DNA of 64,000 bases from Salegentibacter sp. R32 (GCF_008692195.1 NZ_RXOM01000018.1:186001-250000), one strand, 5' to 3'; numbered from the stretch's first letter, positions 46,061 through 54,414 are shown. Notes: generated by a model not told the origin, from the letters alone. Made by a program: numbers and translations.

Positions 46061-46831
46061 ATGAAGCATTTTTATCTCTTACTTTTCTTTCTTATCGGAT
46101 TTTATGGATTTAGCCAAGAACAATTTCAAGGGCAAATCATCGCAGATTCTATTGCCTTTACACAAGTGAATATTGTTAACCTTAACCAAGAACTGGGCAC
46201 AACGAACAATTCCCAAGGTGAGTTTGTGATTGATGCTGAAGTAGGGGATGAGGTGATTTTTTCTTCCGTTCAATACGAGCCTTATCAAATTACGGTAACA
46301 CAAGAAATGCTTCAGCAGAAAGATAATATTATTTACTTATTTCCTTTGGTAAATGAGTTGGAAGAAGTGAAAATTAGTGACATTGATTTATCTGGAGATT
46401 TAAACAAAGACGCCAATAGTATAGAAACCAATCCTTTTTTCGACCCTAAAAAACACGGTTTGCCCGTCAATACCAAACCTAAACCCACCACAGCACAACG
46501 AAGGATTTACACGGCAAGTACTGGCGGTGGGATTATCCCTTTAGACCCTGTAATTAATACCATTACTGGAAGAATGGCGATGCTTTACCGGCAACGCGAT
46601 TATGAAATAGAAAAGAACTTAATGGTAAAAGCCTATAATTCCCGTCCGTTAGATTTTTTCATTATCGATCTTGGTATTCCTGAAGATTTAGTGGAAGATT
46701 TCCTGTATTATTGTGTGACTTTTAAACCATTTAAAGAATTAATAGTCCAAAAAGAGAATACTTTCAAGCTTTCAGAGTTTTATAAAGAAAAAGCAAAAGC
46801 TTATAAAGAATTAAGAAGTATAAAAGAATGA
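46061..46831 (+). CDS. CarboxypepD_reg-like domain protein (second of two)
   Basis: 256-aa exported protein, paralogous to the preceding one: signal peptide MKHFYLLLFFLIGFYGFSQ, FQGQIIADSIAFTQVNIVNLNQ, GTTNNSQGEFVIDAEVGDEVIFSSVQYEPYQ and ELEEVKISDIDLSGDL. The C-terminus (EFYKEKAKAYKELRSI) matches the end of the first in style. Its last four bases overlap the next start. Likely a periplasmic or outer-membrane-associated protein of unknown role. Confidence 0.82.
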   Translation: MKHFYLLLFFLIGFYGFSQEQFQGQIIADSIAFTQVNIVNLNQELGTTNNSQGEFVIDAEVGDEVIFSSVQYEPYQITVTQEMLQQKDNIIYLFPLVNELEEVKISDIDLSGDLNKDANSIETNPFFDPKKHGLPVNTKPKPTTAQRRIYTASTGGGIIPLDPVINTITGRMAMLYRQRDYEIEKNLMVKAYNSRPLDFFIIDLGIPEDLVEDFLYYCVTFKPFKELIVQKENTFKLSEFYKEKAKAYKELRSIKE

Positions 46832-47331
46832 AGTTTACCCGCATATTCCTATTGTTCAGTTTAATCTATTCCCTTTCCGCTTTTACTTCGGCTCATAAGT
46901 ATTACCTGAGCATTACTGAAATTGAATATGCCGACGAGCAAAAATCCCTTCAGATTATAAGTAGGATTTTCGTGGACGATTTTCAGAAGTTATTACAAAC
47001 CCGATATGATGAATCGGTGGAGCTAATCCGCGGAAAAAACAATCAACAAACAAATTTGTATATTGAGCGATATTTTGAAGACAAATTAAAAATTGAAATC
47101 AACAACAAAACGCTTCCCTTAAAATTTATTGGGAAACGCTATGAAGACGATTTGATTATTTGTTATTTTGAAGCGACCGATGTTGAAAATTTTGATAGAG
47201 TTAGCGTAACAAATCTTATTTTAACCGACTTATACCAAGAGCAGAAAAACTTGATTCATTTTAAAAAGAATGGAGAAACCAAAAGTTTAATGCTGATGAA
47301 AGATAAATCGGAAGGAGAACTGAAATTTTAA
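46828..47331 (+). CDS. DUF6702-family exported protein
   Basis: 167-aa exported protein. Signal peptide MKFTRIFLLFSLIYSLSAFTSA, then HKYYLSITEIEYADEQKSLQIISRIFVDDFQKLLQ, the start typical of the DUF6702 family, and LIHFKKNGETKSLMLMKDKSEGEL at the end. Function unknown. It is translationally coupled to the paralogue upstream and 30 bases before the M1 peptidase. Confidence 0.82.
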   Translation: MKFTRIFLLFSLIYSLSAFTSAHKYYLSITEIEYADEQKSLQIISRIFVDDFQKLLQTRYDESVELIRGKNNQQTNLYIERYFEDKLKIEINNKTLPLKFIGKRYEDDLIICYFEATDVENFDRVSVTNLILTDLYQEQKNLIHFKKNGETKSLMLMKDKSEGELKF

Positions 47332-47361
47332 TATTAATTAATTTAAAATCAAGCACATATA

Positions 47362-49677
47362 ATGAAAAAAGCTAAATTCTTATTTACTTTTCTATTGGCA
47401 ATTTTTTCTTTAGCTGCATTTGCGCAAGAGGATGAAGAACAACAGGAAAGTGAACCTCAAGAAGGACACATAAACCAAAACAAGTTTAGACAGCTTTACC
47501 AAGAATTTTCTACGCCCAATCAATATAGAACTGCTTCAGGAGCACCGGGACCTGCTTATTATCAAAATACAGCAGATTACGAGATGGAAATTACCTTGGA
47601 CGATAAAAACCAAAAACTTTCTGGTTTTGAAACTATCACTTATACCAATAATTCTCCTGATCCACTAGAATATCTTTGGGTACAATTAGACCAAAATGTA
47701 AGGGCTAAAGACAGTAAATCACCTTTACGAAATGGCAACGGGATGAACCCTGTAAGCAGGCCAAGTAGTTTTGTATCAGATTATGTAACAGAACCTTTTG
47801 ATGGAGGTTTCAATATTCAAGAAGTTTCCCAAGACGATAAACCTTTAAAATACACCATCAATCAAACAATGATGCGTGTAGATTTACCCGAAACTTTAGA
47901 ACCGGGAGACGATTTTGAATTTTCGATCAAGTGGTGGTATAATATTAATGATCACGTGGTAAATAGAGGTCGTTCTGGGTATGAGTATTTTCCTGAAGAT
48001 GGTAACTATGCATATGTAATTGCTCAATTCTTCCCAAGAATGGCAGTTTATAATGATGTTGAAGGATGGCAAAACTATCAATTTTGGGGAAGTGGCGAAT
48101 TTGCTTTGCCCTTTGGTGATTATAATGTGAAAATTACCGTTCCTGCCGATCATATTTTAGATGGAACTGGAAAACTTCAGAATAGAAAAAAAGTATTTTC
48201 AGATAAAATGATGGAGCGTTACGAGCAGGCTAAAAAATCTTTTGATAAGCCGGTATTTATCGTCACTGAAGAAGAAGCAAAAGAAGCTGAAAAAGGCTTT
48301 TCTAACAAAACCAAAACTTGGGAATTTGAAGCCAAAATGGTAAGGGATTTCGCTTTTACCACTTCCCGAAAATACATTTGGGATATGCAGGCCGTAAATG
48401 TGGGCGGTAAAAATGTAATGGCCGTTTCACTTTACCCAAAAGAAGGAAATCAACTTTGGGAAGAATATTCAACAAAAGCAGTAGCGCATACCTTAAAATC
48501 GTATAGCGAACACACTTTTGATTATCCGTATCACAAAGCCATTTCGGTACACGCAAAAAATCAAGGGATGGAGTATCCTATGATTTGCTGGAACTACGGA
48601 AGACCAAACCCAGATGGTTCTTATACCGATAGAACCAAATTCGGAATGATTAGCGTAATTATTCACGAAGTAGGGCATAACTTTTTCCCGATGATCGTAA
48701 ACAGTGATGAGCGTCAATGGGGTTGGATGGACGAAGGTCTAAACAGTTTTGTTGAGTTTATGGCAGAGCAAGAGTTTGGTGAAAAATACCCTGAAGCAAT
48801 CGCGCCTTTAGATAAATACCCATCTCGTCGTGGAGAGCCTACAAAGATCACAAGTTATATGAAAGGTAATCAGGAATATATTGCTCCCATTATGAGTAAT
48901 CCTGAAAACGTATATCAACTAGGAAACAACGCTTACGGAAAACCGGCGACTGCCTTAAATATTCTTAGAGAGACCGTGATGGGAAGAGAATTGTTTGACC
49001 ACGCGTTTGCAACCTATTCTAAAAGATGGATGTTTAAGCACCCAACTCCTGAAGATTTCTTTAGAACCATGGAAGATGCTTCCGGGATAGATTTAGATTG
49101 GTATTGGAGAGGTTGGTTTTACACTACCGATTATGTAGATATAGGAGTGTCTGATGTGAAATCTTACTTTGTAACCGATAAGCCAACAAAAGAAGGAAAG
49201 GAAATATTAAAGCGTTACGGTATCGATGATCCAAGTCAAATTCCTGCGGTTTATGTGGTAGAAGAAGCTAGCGATGAATATACCGAAGACTTAAAAAATA
49301 AAAATCCATTAGAAAATGCAGCGACGCTGAAGGAATATATGATGGATAATTTTACCGAGCAGGAACGCAGAACGATGGAAGTTCCTCAACACTTCTACCA
49401 AGTTACTTTTGAAAAACCAGGAGGTTTAATCATGCCATTAATTGTAGAATATAACTACAAAGATGGTACTTCAGAAAGAGTAACTTATCCACCACAAATT
49501 TGGAGAAAAAACGACAAAGAAGTGAGTCGGGTGTTAGCCACCAATAAAGAATTAGAGAGCGTAGTGGTTGACCCAGATATGGAAACTGCCGATGTAAATA
49601 CTGAAAACAATGCTTGGCCAAAAGAAGAAAAGCCCAATGAATTTGAGAAATTTAAAGAAGAGCAAACCAAGGGCTAA
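47362..49677 (+). CDS. M1-family zinc metallopeptidase, exported
   Basis: 771-aa protein with a signal peptide (LFTFLLAIFSLAAFAQ) and an acidic linker. The N-terminal beta domain (ADYEMEITLDDKNQKLSGFETITY) leads to the gluzincin domain: HEVGH at 435-439 with the third ligand Glu458 in WMDEGLNSF, the 18-residue spacing typical of M1. GAMEN-like exopeptidase loop is replaced by QGMEYPMICWNYG. It may degrade peptides in the periplasm. It is the last of a four-gene run; a terminator follows. Confidence 0.9.
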   Translation: MKKAKFLFTFLLAIFSLAAFAQEDEEQQESEPQEGHINQNKFRQLYQEFSTPNQYRTASGAPGPAYYQNTADYEMEITLDDKNQKLSGFETITYTNNSPDPLEYLWVQLDQNVRAKDSKSPLRNGNGMNPVSRPSSFVSDYVTEPFDGGFNIQEVSQDDKPLKYTINQTMMRVDLPETLEPGDDFEFSIKWWYNINDHVVNRGRSGYEYFPEDGNYAYVIAQFFPRMAVYNDVEGWQNYQFWGSGEFALPFGDYNVKITVPADHILDGTGKLQNRKKVFSDKMMERYEQAKKSFDKPVFIVTEEEAKEAEKGFSNKTKTWEFEAKMVRDFAFTTSRKYIWDMQAVNVGGKNVMAVSLYPKEGNQLWEEYSTKAVAHTLKSYSEHTFDYPYHKAISVHAKNQGMEYPMICWNYGRPNPDGSYTDRTKFGMISVIIHEVGHNFFPMIVNSDERQWGWMDEGLNSFVEFMAEQEFGEKYPEAIAPLDKYPSRRGEPTKITSYMKGNQEYIAPIMSNPENVYQLGNNAYGKPATALNILRETVMGRELFDHAFATYSKRWMFKHPTPEDFFRTMEDASGIDLDWYWRGWFYTTDYVDIGVSDVKSYFVTDKPTKEGKEILKRYGIDDPSQIPAVYVVEEASDEYTEDLKNKNPLENAATLKEYMMDNFTEQERRTMEVPQHFYQVTFEKPGGLIMPLIVEYNYKDGTSERVTYPPQIWRKNDKEVSRVLATNKELESVVVDPDMETADVNTENNAWPKEEKPNEFEKFKEEQTKG

Positions 49678-49701
49678 GCTAAGATAGAAGCAATAATTTT
49701 T

Positions 49702-49731
49702 AAGCTGACTTTAACGAGTCAGCTTTTTTTA
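49702..49731 (+). terminator. Terminator after the M1 peptidase
   Basis: AAGCTGACT / AGTCAGCTT stem with an 8-base loop and a T run, 25 bases after the stop. Confidence 0.82.
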
Positions 49732-49747
49732 TACTACTTTTACTGCC

Positions 49748-49755
49748 TATATTTG
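49748..49755 (+). promoter_or_regulatory. Putative -7 box (TATATTTG) four bases before tatA
   Basis: TATATTTG matches TAnnTTTG. Four bases (TTTT) separate it from the tatA ATG at 49760. The -33 region would overlap the T run of the preceding terminator. Confidence 0.5.
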
Positions 49756-49759
49756 TTTT

Positions 49760-50038
49760 ATGTTAGTACTACCATTATTCATTAGCGGTGCAGAAATAGC
49801 CTTTATCATGTTTATTTTGGTAATGGTTTTTGGTGCCGATAAAATTCCTGAAATAGCAAGAGGTCTTGGTAAAGGTATGCGTACTTTAAAAAACGCTACC
49901 AACGATATTAAGAATGAAATTACCACTAGTGCTGAAAAGCATATGCAAGATGCCGGAGGGGAAGACTTCAAAAAAGAAGTAGATGAGGTAAAAGACGATA
50001 TCGAAGAAATTACCGGCTCTATTAAAAGGAAGAATTAA
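49760..50038 (+). CDS. tatA: Twin-arginine translocase subunit TatA/E
   Basis: 92-aa protein with one N-terminal membrane helix (AEIAFIMFILVMVFGADKIPEIARGLGKGMRTLKNA in two pieces: helix, then FG hinge and amphipathic helix), the TatA layout, and an acidic C-terminal tail (EVDEVKDDIEEITG). It forms the pore of the Tat system for folded proteins; the M15 peptidase at 40 kb may be a client. tatC is not in the window. PAP2 gene follows 9 bases downstream. Confidence 0.92.
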   Translation: MLVLPLFISGAEIAFIMFILVMVFGADKIPEIARGLGKGMRTLKNATNDIKNEITTSAEKHMQDAGGEDFKKEVDEVKDDIEEITGSIKRKN

Positions 50039-50047
50039 TTCATCTAA

Positions 50048-50623
50048 ATGTTTGAACAATTAAAAGAATGGGATAGAGAACTTTTTATTTATTTAAACGG
50101 TCTCGGTATAGAACGTTTCGATGCTTTTTGGATTTTTGTTACCCAAGAAGAATATTGGATTCCACTTTACTTTATCTTCTTTCTTTTAATTTTTATAGCC
50201 TATAAAAAGAAACAAGCCTTCATTGTTTCCATTGGCTTTCTTTCTAGTTTTTTGGTAACCTTTGGCTTAACCCGTTTAATTAAAGCCTCAGTCGCTCGGG
50301 TAAGGCCCAATAATGTTGAAAACCTCCAAGAAATTATAAGGATTCTCCAAGAACCCACCTATTACAGTTTTGTTTCCGGACATACCTCTAGTTCTATGGC
50401 AATTACCACCTTTGTGGTACTCGTATTAAGGCATCGTTTTAAATGGGTGTATATCTTCTATATTTGGCCCATTTTATTTGCCACGAGTCGCGTTTACGTA
50501 GGTGTTCATTATCCTTCAGATTTAGCCGCCGGTGCGTTACTTGGCGTTATCATTGCCCTCATCGTTTATAAAATTTGTAAGAAAATGCTCGCAAGAGGAG
50601 ATCGGGAATTAGAAGAGTTGTAG
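50048..50623 (+). CDS. PAP2-family membrane phosphatase
   Basis: 191-aa protein with five or six membrane helices and the three PAP2 motifs: KASVARVRP (KxxxxxxRP), SGHTSS (PSGH-like) and SRVYVGVHYPSD (SRxxxxxHxxxD). It dephosphorylates a lipid phosphate or undecaprenyl pyrophosphate; which one is not told by the sequence. It is probably co-transcribed with tatA. Confidence 0.92.
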   Translation: MFEQLKEWDRELFIYLNGLGIERFDAFWIFVTQEEYWIPLYFIFFLLIFIAYKKKQAFIVSIGFLSSFLVTFGLTRLIKASVARVRPNNVENLQEIIRILQEPTYYSFVSGHTSSSMAITTFVVLVLRHRFKWVYIFYIWPILFATSRVYVGVHYPSDLAAGALLGVIIALIVYKICKKMLARGDRELEEL

Positions 50624-50755
50624 AAGGTTTTTTTATTCCTTTTTTAGATTATGAGGGCTGGTTATTATTAAATTTGGTAGCTTGGTCTTCCTGATTTTTT
50701 GAGCTTGAGCGAGTTGTATAAACACAAGAACTGAATTAAATAAATGTACTTTTTT

Positions 50756-51109
50756 CTATAAGTTGGAAAGGGATACCATTTCTATTCTTGAAACAAGACG
50801 GTCCACATACTTATTTTTTATTCTATTTCTAGCCATTGTAGGAATAATTTCTTCTTCTTTTATATTTACTATCAAATGGCATCTTGCTTGAGAAAAATTT
50901 CCATCAACATTTTTGGTTAACATCTTATTTTCAATCTCAAATGTGAATTGGTCGATGTTTTCAGAGTGAGTTATCATAACGCAAATGTACATACCGTCTT
51001 GTTCGTAAACCTCTTCGTTAGAAATAATTATAAAAGGATGAGGTTTAGATGATTCTTGATAAGGTAATTCGAGATAAAATTCTACGATATCTCCCCGGTT
51101 GTAAGACAT
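50756..51109 (-). CDS. PemK/MazF-like protein, probable toxin
   Basis: 117-aa protein. The N-terminal strand YNRGDIVEFYLELP, followed by KPHPFIIISNEEVYEQDGMYICVMIT, follows the PemK/MazF pattern (GDIV-x-V...-K-x-RP-x-x-VIS). MazF proteins are mRNA endonucleases. The usual Arg of KxRP is His here, so activity is not certain. Its start overlaps the stop of the upstream gene by one base, the usual toxin-antitoxin arrangement with the partner first. It is in an AT-rich region, unlike the housekeeping genes around. Confidence 0.68.
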   Translation of the reverse strand: MSYNRGDIVEFYLELPYQESSKPHPFIIISNEEVYEQDGMYICVMITHSENIDQFTFEIENKMLTKNVDGNFSQARCHLIVNIKEEEIIPTMARNRIKNKYVDRLVSRIEMVSLSNL

Positions 51110-51564
51110 TATTCTGTGATTTTAAGTAATGTTTTTCTATTTAATTTAGAAATACCATTAATTATATTCTGTGGGGTCTTTTCATAAGGAGAATTTTTAT
51201 ACTTGCTTTTATGAAGAATGCTTTCAAATTTATACAATGCCTTCAATAAATATTTAATTTTCTCTTTTACATCGTTATTATCTAAATAATCTTTTTTAGA
51301 TAATTTCTCATCAAAAGAGTAAAGATCGTCAATTATACTATCGGTATCTTTTAAAAGATTTCCTATTTTTTCTTGATCCAATTCCTTTAGATGTTTATAA
51401 GAACCTTCAATTGCTAAAATAAAAACGTCAAGATTCTTATTAAGTTCTGCGCTTAAGTTTTTCTTTCTTCTTGCAGGAATTTTAATTGTTGTAAATTTCC
51501 TATCTTTAGTCTCCTTGACTATAGGTTTAGCTATTTGATTAATATTTATATCTAAAGTGAGCAT
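51109..51564 (-). CDS. Unfamiliar 151-aa protein upstream of the PemK-like gene, possible antitoxin
   Basis: 151-aa mostly helical, Lys/Asp-rich protein with no family I recognise. The N-terminal part (LTLDININQIAKPIVKETKDRKFTTIKIPARRKK) could be a beta/basic DNA-binding arm, and the rest (residues 40-150) long helices without membrane segments. The frame opens at 51615, but ATG 51564 lies 20 bases after a TAAATTTG box (51585-51592) and is preferred. It ends in a one-base overlap with the PemK-like start. It is larger than usual MazE-type antitoxins (70-100 aa). Confidence 0.6.
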   Translation of the reverse strand: MLTLDININQIAKPIVKETKDRKFTTIKIPARRKKNLSAELNKNLDVFILAIEGSYKHLKELDQEKIGNLLKDTDSIIDDLYSFDEKLSKKDYLDNNDVKEKIKYLLKALYKFESILHKSKYKNSPYEKTPQNIINGISKLNRKTLLKITE

Positions 51565-51584
51565 AAATAAATATAATACTTTTT

Positions 51585-51592
51585 CAAATTTA
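51585..51592 (-). promoter_or_regulatory. Putative -7 box (TAAATTTG) of the toxin-like pair
   Basis: Minus-strand TAAATTTG matches TAnnTTTG, 20 bases before the ATG at 51564. The nearest TTTG-like -33 has a short spacer (15), so the call is moderate. Confidence 0.45.
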
Positions 51593-51754
51593 GAGCAAAT
51601 CTTATTCCAAAGCAATTTTATTTAATATGTCTTTCGATTTTTCACTACTCACGATTTTTATAATCTTTAGTTACAAATCAAATTACTTAACAATTTAAGG
51701 TATGCGAAATTTTTAAATTTATGAACTTATTACAGCATATAAAACTACATGTTT

Positions 51755-52102
51755 TTAACTAATATCTTTTAATCCAATTTTATCTTCAATCCAATCGTGA
51801 AAGTAGATTGTAATTCCTATTATTAAATGAAAAGCAATTAAAGCTTGGCCAAGTAATAAACTTGAACCCTTTGAATAAAATCCCAAAAGTCCTATTACAA
51901 TATGATAAGCTGTTAATAAAAAAAGTCCAGTATTTGATTTACTATTTAAAACCCAAAGAATTAATATAACCTGCAGAGTCAAGCGTCCAAGTTGAATAGG
52001 AAGTCTTTCTCCTCCAATTTTATTGTAAACTAGAATCATTAAAATAATTTCAACTATGATTGTCAAAATTATAGCTGAAATTAAAATCGGTCTTTCCTTC
52101 AT
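51755..52102 (-). CDS. Small membrane protein of unknown function
   Basis: 115-aa protein with about four membrane helices (ILISAIILTIIVEIILMILVYN, LQVILILWVLN, LFLLTAYHIVIGLLGFYS, LLLGQALIAFHLIIGITIYF) and a short charged C-terminus (HDWIEDKIGLKDIS). Similar small proteins are common in Flavobacteria but have no known role. Its start overlaps the stop of the next upstream gene by four bases, so the two are coupled. Confidence 0.7.
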   Translation of the reverse strand: MKERPILISAIILTIIVEIILMILVYNKIGGERLPIQLGRLTLQVILILWVLNSKSNTGLFLLTAYHIVIGLLGFYSKGSSLLLGQALIAFHLIIGITIYFHDWIEDKIGLKDIS

Positions 52103-52566
52103 TCAGTTTGGAGTTTTTTTACGGTATCATTCAAACACTTTTCAAACTCTGACTGCTTAACTATTATTGATTTTTCATTTTCAGCGACAAAATCGGTTAT
52201 TGATTCAAAATATTCACTAGGATTAGTTGGATCAACACACCAACCTTCTTGTCTTGAAAATCCATAGGTGAGTTTCAGGTCATTTGTTTTTTCAACTCTT
52301 AAACAACCTGTGTATTGGTCTGAAAAATCAATTGGTAGATAAATAACCTGACCATTTTTTAATTGTGTTAGCCTTTTATTCCAAGATAGGATTAATTCAG
52401 CAACAGCATTTTTTATTTCTGCTATTCCATTTTTCGGTTCTATGGCCAAAGCAAAAAAGTAGGTGTCATATTTTTGCGGACTTATTAAGTTGGGAATTTC
52501 AAAGATTAAATCTTGGTGTCCGCCTTTGCCATTTTCTATAATTTCTATGTATAGCAGATTAAGCAT
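52099..52566 (-). CDS. Hypothetical soluble protein, coupled to the small membrane protein
   Basis: 155-aa soluble protein without a signal peptide. Not recognised. Marks: ENGKGGHQDLIFEIPNLISPQKYDTYFFALAIEP, IKNAVAELILSWNKRLTQLKNGQ, VIYLPIDFSDQYTGCLRVEK and YGFSRQEGWCVDPTNPSEYFESI. The size and mixed alpha/beta pattern would fit a small immunity-type or signalling protein, but nothing in the sequence proves it. It lies next to the end of the kynurenine cluster, 58 bases from the O-methyltransferase stop. Confidence 0.55.
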   Translation of the reverse strand: MLNLLYIEIIENGKGGHQDLIFEIPNLISPQKYDTYFFALAIEPKNGIAEIKNAVAELILSWNKRLTQLKNGQVIYLPIDFSDQYTGCLRVEKTNDLKLTYGFSRQEGWCVDPTNPSEYFESITDFVAENEKSIIVKQSEFEKCLNDTVKKLQTE

Positions 52567-52623
52567 CCAGAGGTTGGTTTATTTATTATAAAAAACGTAT
52601 TATTACTGATAAATTAAAAAAAG

Positions 52624-53265
52624 TTACAAAACCCTCGTTACCGTTAAACCATCCCGGATAGGCAATAAAACCGTTTCAACCCTTTTATCTGTTGCTAGCT
52701 TTTTGTTGTAAGCTATGAGCGTCTCCGTATCTATATCGCCTTCCTTTAAATCTTCCACCACCTTACCACTCCAAAGCACATTATCAGAAAGAATGATACC
52801 ACCTGTATTCATTTTAGGAAGAATAATTTCAAAATAATTGAGGTAATTGCTTTTATCCGCATCAATAAATACCAAATCAAATTTCTCTTCCAGTTGCGGG
52901 ATTATCTCCAAAGCAACACCCACGTGCTGATGCATTTGCGTTCCCCAACCCGACTTATCAAAATATTTTCGTTGCAGATCGTATAATTCTTCATTTTTAT
53001 CGATCGTGTGTAAACTTCCATTTTCTTGAATTCCCTCCATCAAACACAAGGCAGAATAACCCGTATAAGTACCAATTTCCAAAATATGTTTCGGTCGAAT
53101 CAATTTAGAAAGCATACTCAACACCCGACCTTGAAAATGTCCGCTTAGCATTCTGGGTTGCAAAACTTTTTGATGCGTTTCGCGGTTGAGTTCAGCTAAA
53201 AGTTGAGGTTCTGCCTGCGAATGTTCTTCGGCATATTTATCGATAGATTCTGGTAAAAAATTCAT
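52624..53265 (-). CDS. Caffeoyl-CoA-type O-methyltransferase
   Basis: 213-aa SAM-dependent enzyme. Motif HILEIGTYTGYSALCLMEG (GxxxGYS) and DLVFIDADKSNYLNYFEI (metal-binding D-A-D-K), then GGIILSDNVLWSGKV, fit the cation-dependent catechol/caffeoyl-CoA class. It is the last gene of the kynurenine cluster, overlapping the ACMS decarboxylase stop (TGATG). It may methylate a catechol-like intermediate such as 3-hydroxyanthranilate or 3-hydroxykynurenine (inference). Confidence 0.85.
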   Translation of the reverse strand: MNFLPESIDKYAEEHSQAEPQLLAELNRETHQKVLQPRMLSGHFQGRVLSMLSKLIRPKHILEIGTYTGYSALCLMEGIQENGSLHTIDKNEELYDLQRKYFDKSGWGTQMHQHVGVALEIIPQLEEKFDLVFIDADKSNYLNYFEIILPKMNTGGIILSDNVLWSGKVVEDLKEGDIDTETLIAYNKKLATDKRVETVLLPIRDGLTVTRVL

Positions 53266-54347
53266 CAGTTTGTAATTCGGTTGAGTAAATCTTTTTTCGC
53301 TTGTTCATCATCACCGCAAAGCCATTTAATCACATTGTTTTCCCAAATATCGTCATACTGTTCCGCAGTAATAATATTTCGCTCCTTAGCTAAATCTAAA
53401 ATTTTACCTGGATACGAAGATTGTGGAGCGCTCTCCATTTCTCCCAGTGGATAGGGATCGTCCAATCCCATAATGATCTGCTGCGGTTTTTGGTTTTCAA
53501 CTAAGAGTTTTAAAGAACCCGTATCGTGTACCAACGTGTCAAAAAAGATATTTTTATGCCCTACGGATTTTCTTGGGTGTACTTTCCCTTCAAATAAATC
53601 TGGGCGACCATCAAAACCTTGTATTCTTCGGCCTAAATTAATTTGTGCCAATTGCCCACCGTGTGCAAAGCAAACGCGCATATTCGGGTATTTATCAGGA
53701 TAACCATTCAGCGTTAAAAAGTGGTAGGCATCAGCGCATTGTGCTAGCATCCAAATCAAATGAAATCGCCAAGCCGTATTTTCTAGTTTGATAAATTTCT
53801 CGCCGTCGTAAGGATGTACTTCTACCGCCAAATTATATTTGCTCGCCATTTCAAAAATCGGCTCATTTTCTTCATCAAAAATACAACGCCACGTCCCAAT
53901 ACTATCCATATAATGCGTTGGCAAACACAACAAACGCATTCCTAATTCTTCTACACAACGCTCAATTTCCCACAAAGCACCACGCACAAAACCGGGATGT
54001 ACCACAAAACCACAGGTAAATTTAGAAGGATGATCGTGTTGTATGCGCGCATTAAAATCATTCTGAAATCGCAACGCTTGCTTCATTTCTTCTACACGCA
54101 AGCCATTTCCATAAAGTTGTGAAAGGTTTAAAACTACAGCGTGATCTAGGTTGTAACGATCCATCCATTCTAGCTTTTCTTTCAAGAAAAAACTCGAATC
54201 GGTTACCGGGCGACGCCAATTTTTCTGAAGCATAAATTTACGCTCCTCATCTACCCAAAAAATCTCCTTATCCTTCATAAACTGCGGAATCTCTTCCGGG
54301 TAAGGCAGTAAATGAGAATGGCCATTTATACGTAATTTCTTTGTCAT
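53265..54347 (-). CDS. Amidohydrolase, probable aminocarboxymuconate-semialdehyde decarboxylase
   Basis: 360-aa TIM-barrel amidohydrolase. The zinc-binding His pair is in RINGHSHLLPYPEEIPQF; further ligands in LAVEVHPYDG, VCFAHGGQLAQI and IIMGLDDPYPLGEME (the terminal Asp). These and the clustering with kynurenine genes fit ACMSD (nbaD), which turns 2-amino-3-carboxymuconate 6-semialdehyde into 2-aminomuconate semialdehyde. It has its own start 170 bases from the SDR stop, across a palindrome and a terminator. Confidence 0.85.
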   Translation of the reverse strand: MTKKLRINGHSHLLPYPEEIPQFMKDKEIFWVDEERKFMLQKNWRRPVTDSSFFLKEKLEWMDRYNLDHAVVLNLSQLYGNGLRVEEMKQALRFQNDFNARIQHDHPSKFTCGFVVHPGFVRGALWEIERCVEELGMRLLCLPTHYMDSIGTWRCIFDEENEPIFEMASKYNLAVEVHPYDGEKFIKLENTAWRFHLIWMLAQCADAYHFLTLNGYPDKYPNMRVCFAHGGQLAQINLGRRIQGFDGRPDLFEGKVHPRKSVGHKNIFFDTLVHDTGSLKLLVENQKPQQIIMGLDDPYPLGEMESAPQSSYPGKILDLAKERNIITAEQYDDIWENNVIKWLCGDDEQAKKDLLNRITN

Positions 54348-54376
54348 AGTTGTGTTTGTTGTTGGTTTGTGGCGTG

Positions 54377-54414
54377 TTTTGAGTTTTTATTTTTACCAAA
54401 ATAAAAACTCAAAA
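54377..54414. repeat. Perfect 17-bp inverted repeat with 4-base loop
   Basis: Arms 54377-54393 and 54398-54414 (TTTTGAGTTTTTATTTT and its exact complement) flank TACC. It lies in the gap where a dioxygenase gene is expected. It could act as an AT-rich terminator on either strand or a regulatory hairpin of the ACMSD gene. Confidence 0.75.

Noticed and set aside
50630-50755. Possible gene remnant between PAP2 and the PemK-like gene
   Set aside because: No open frame or recognisable peptide was found; plain AT-rich gap.
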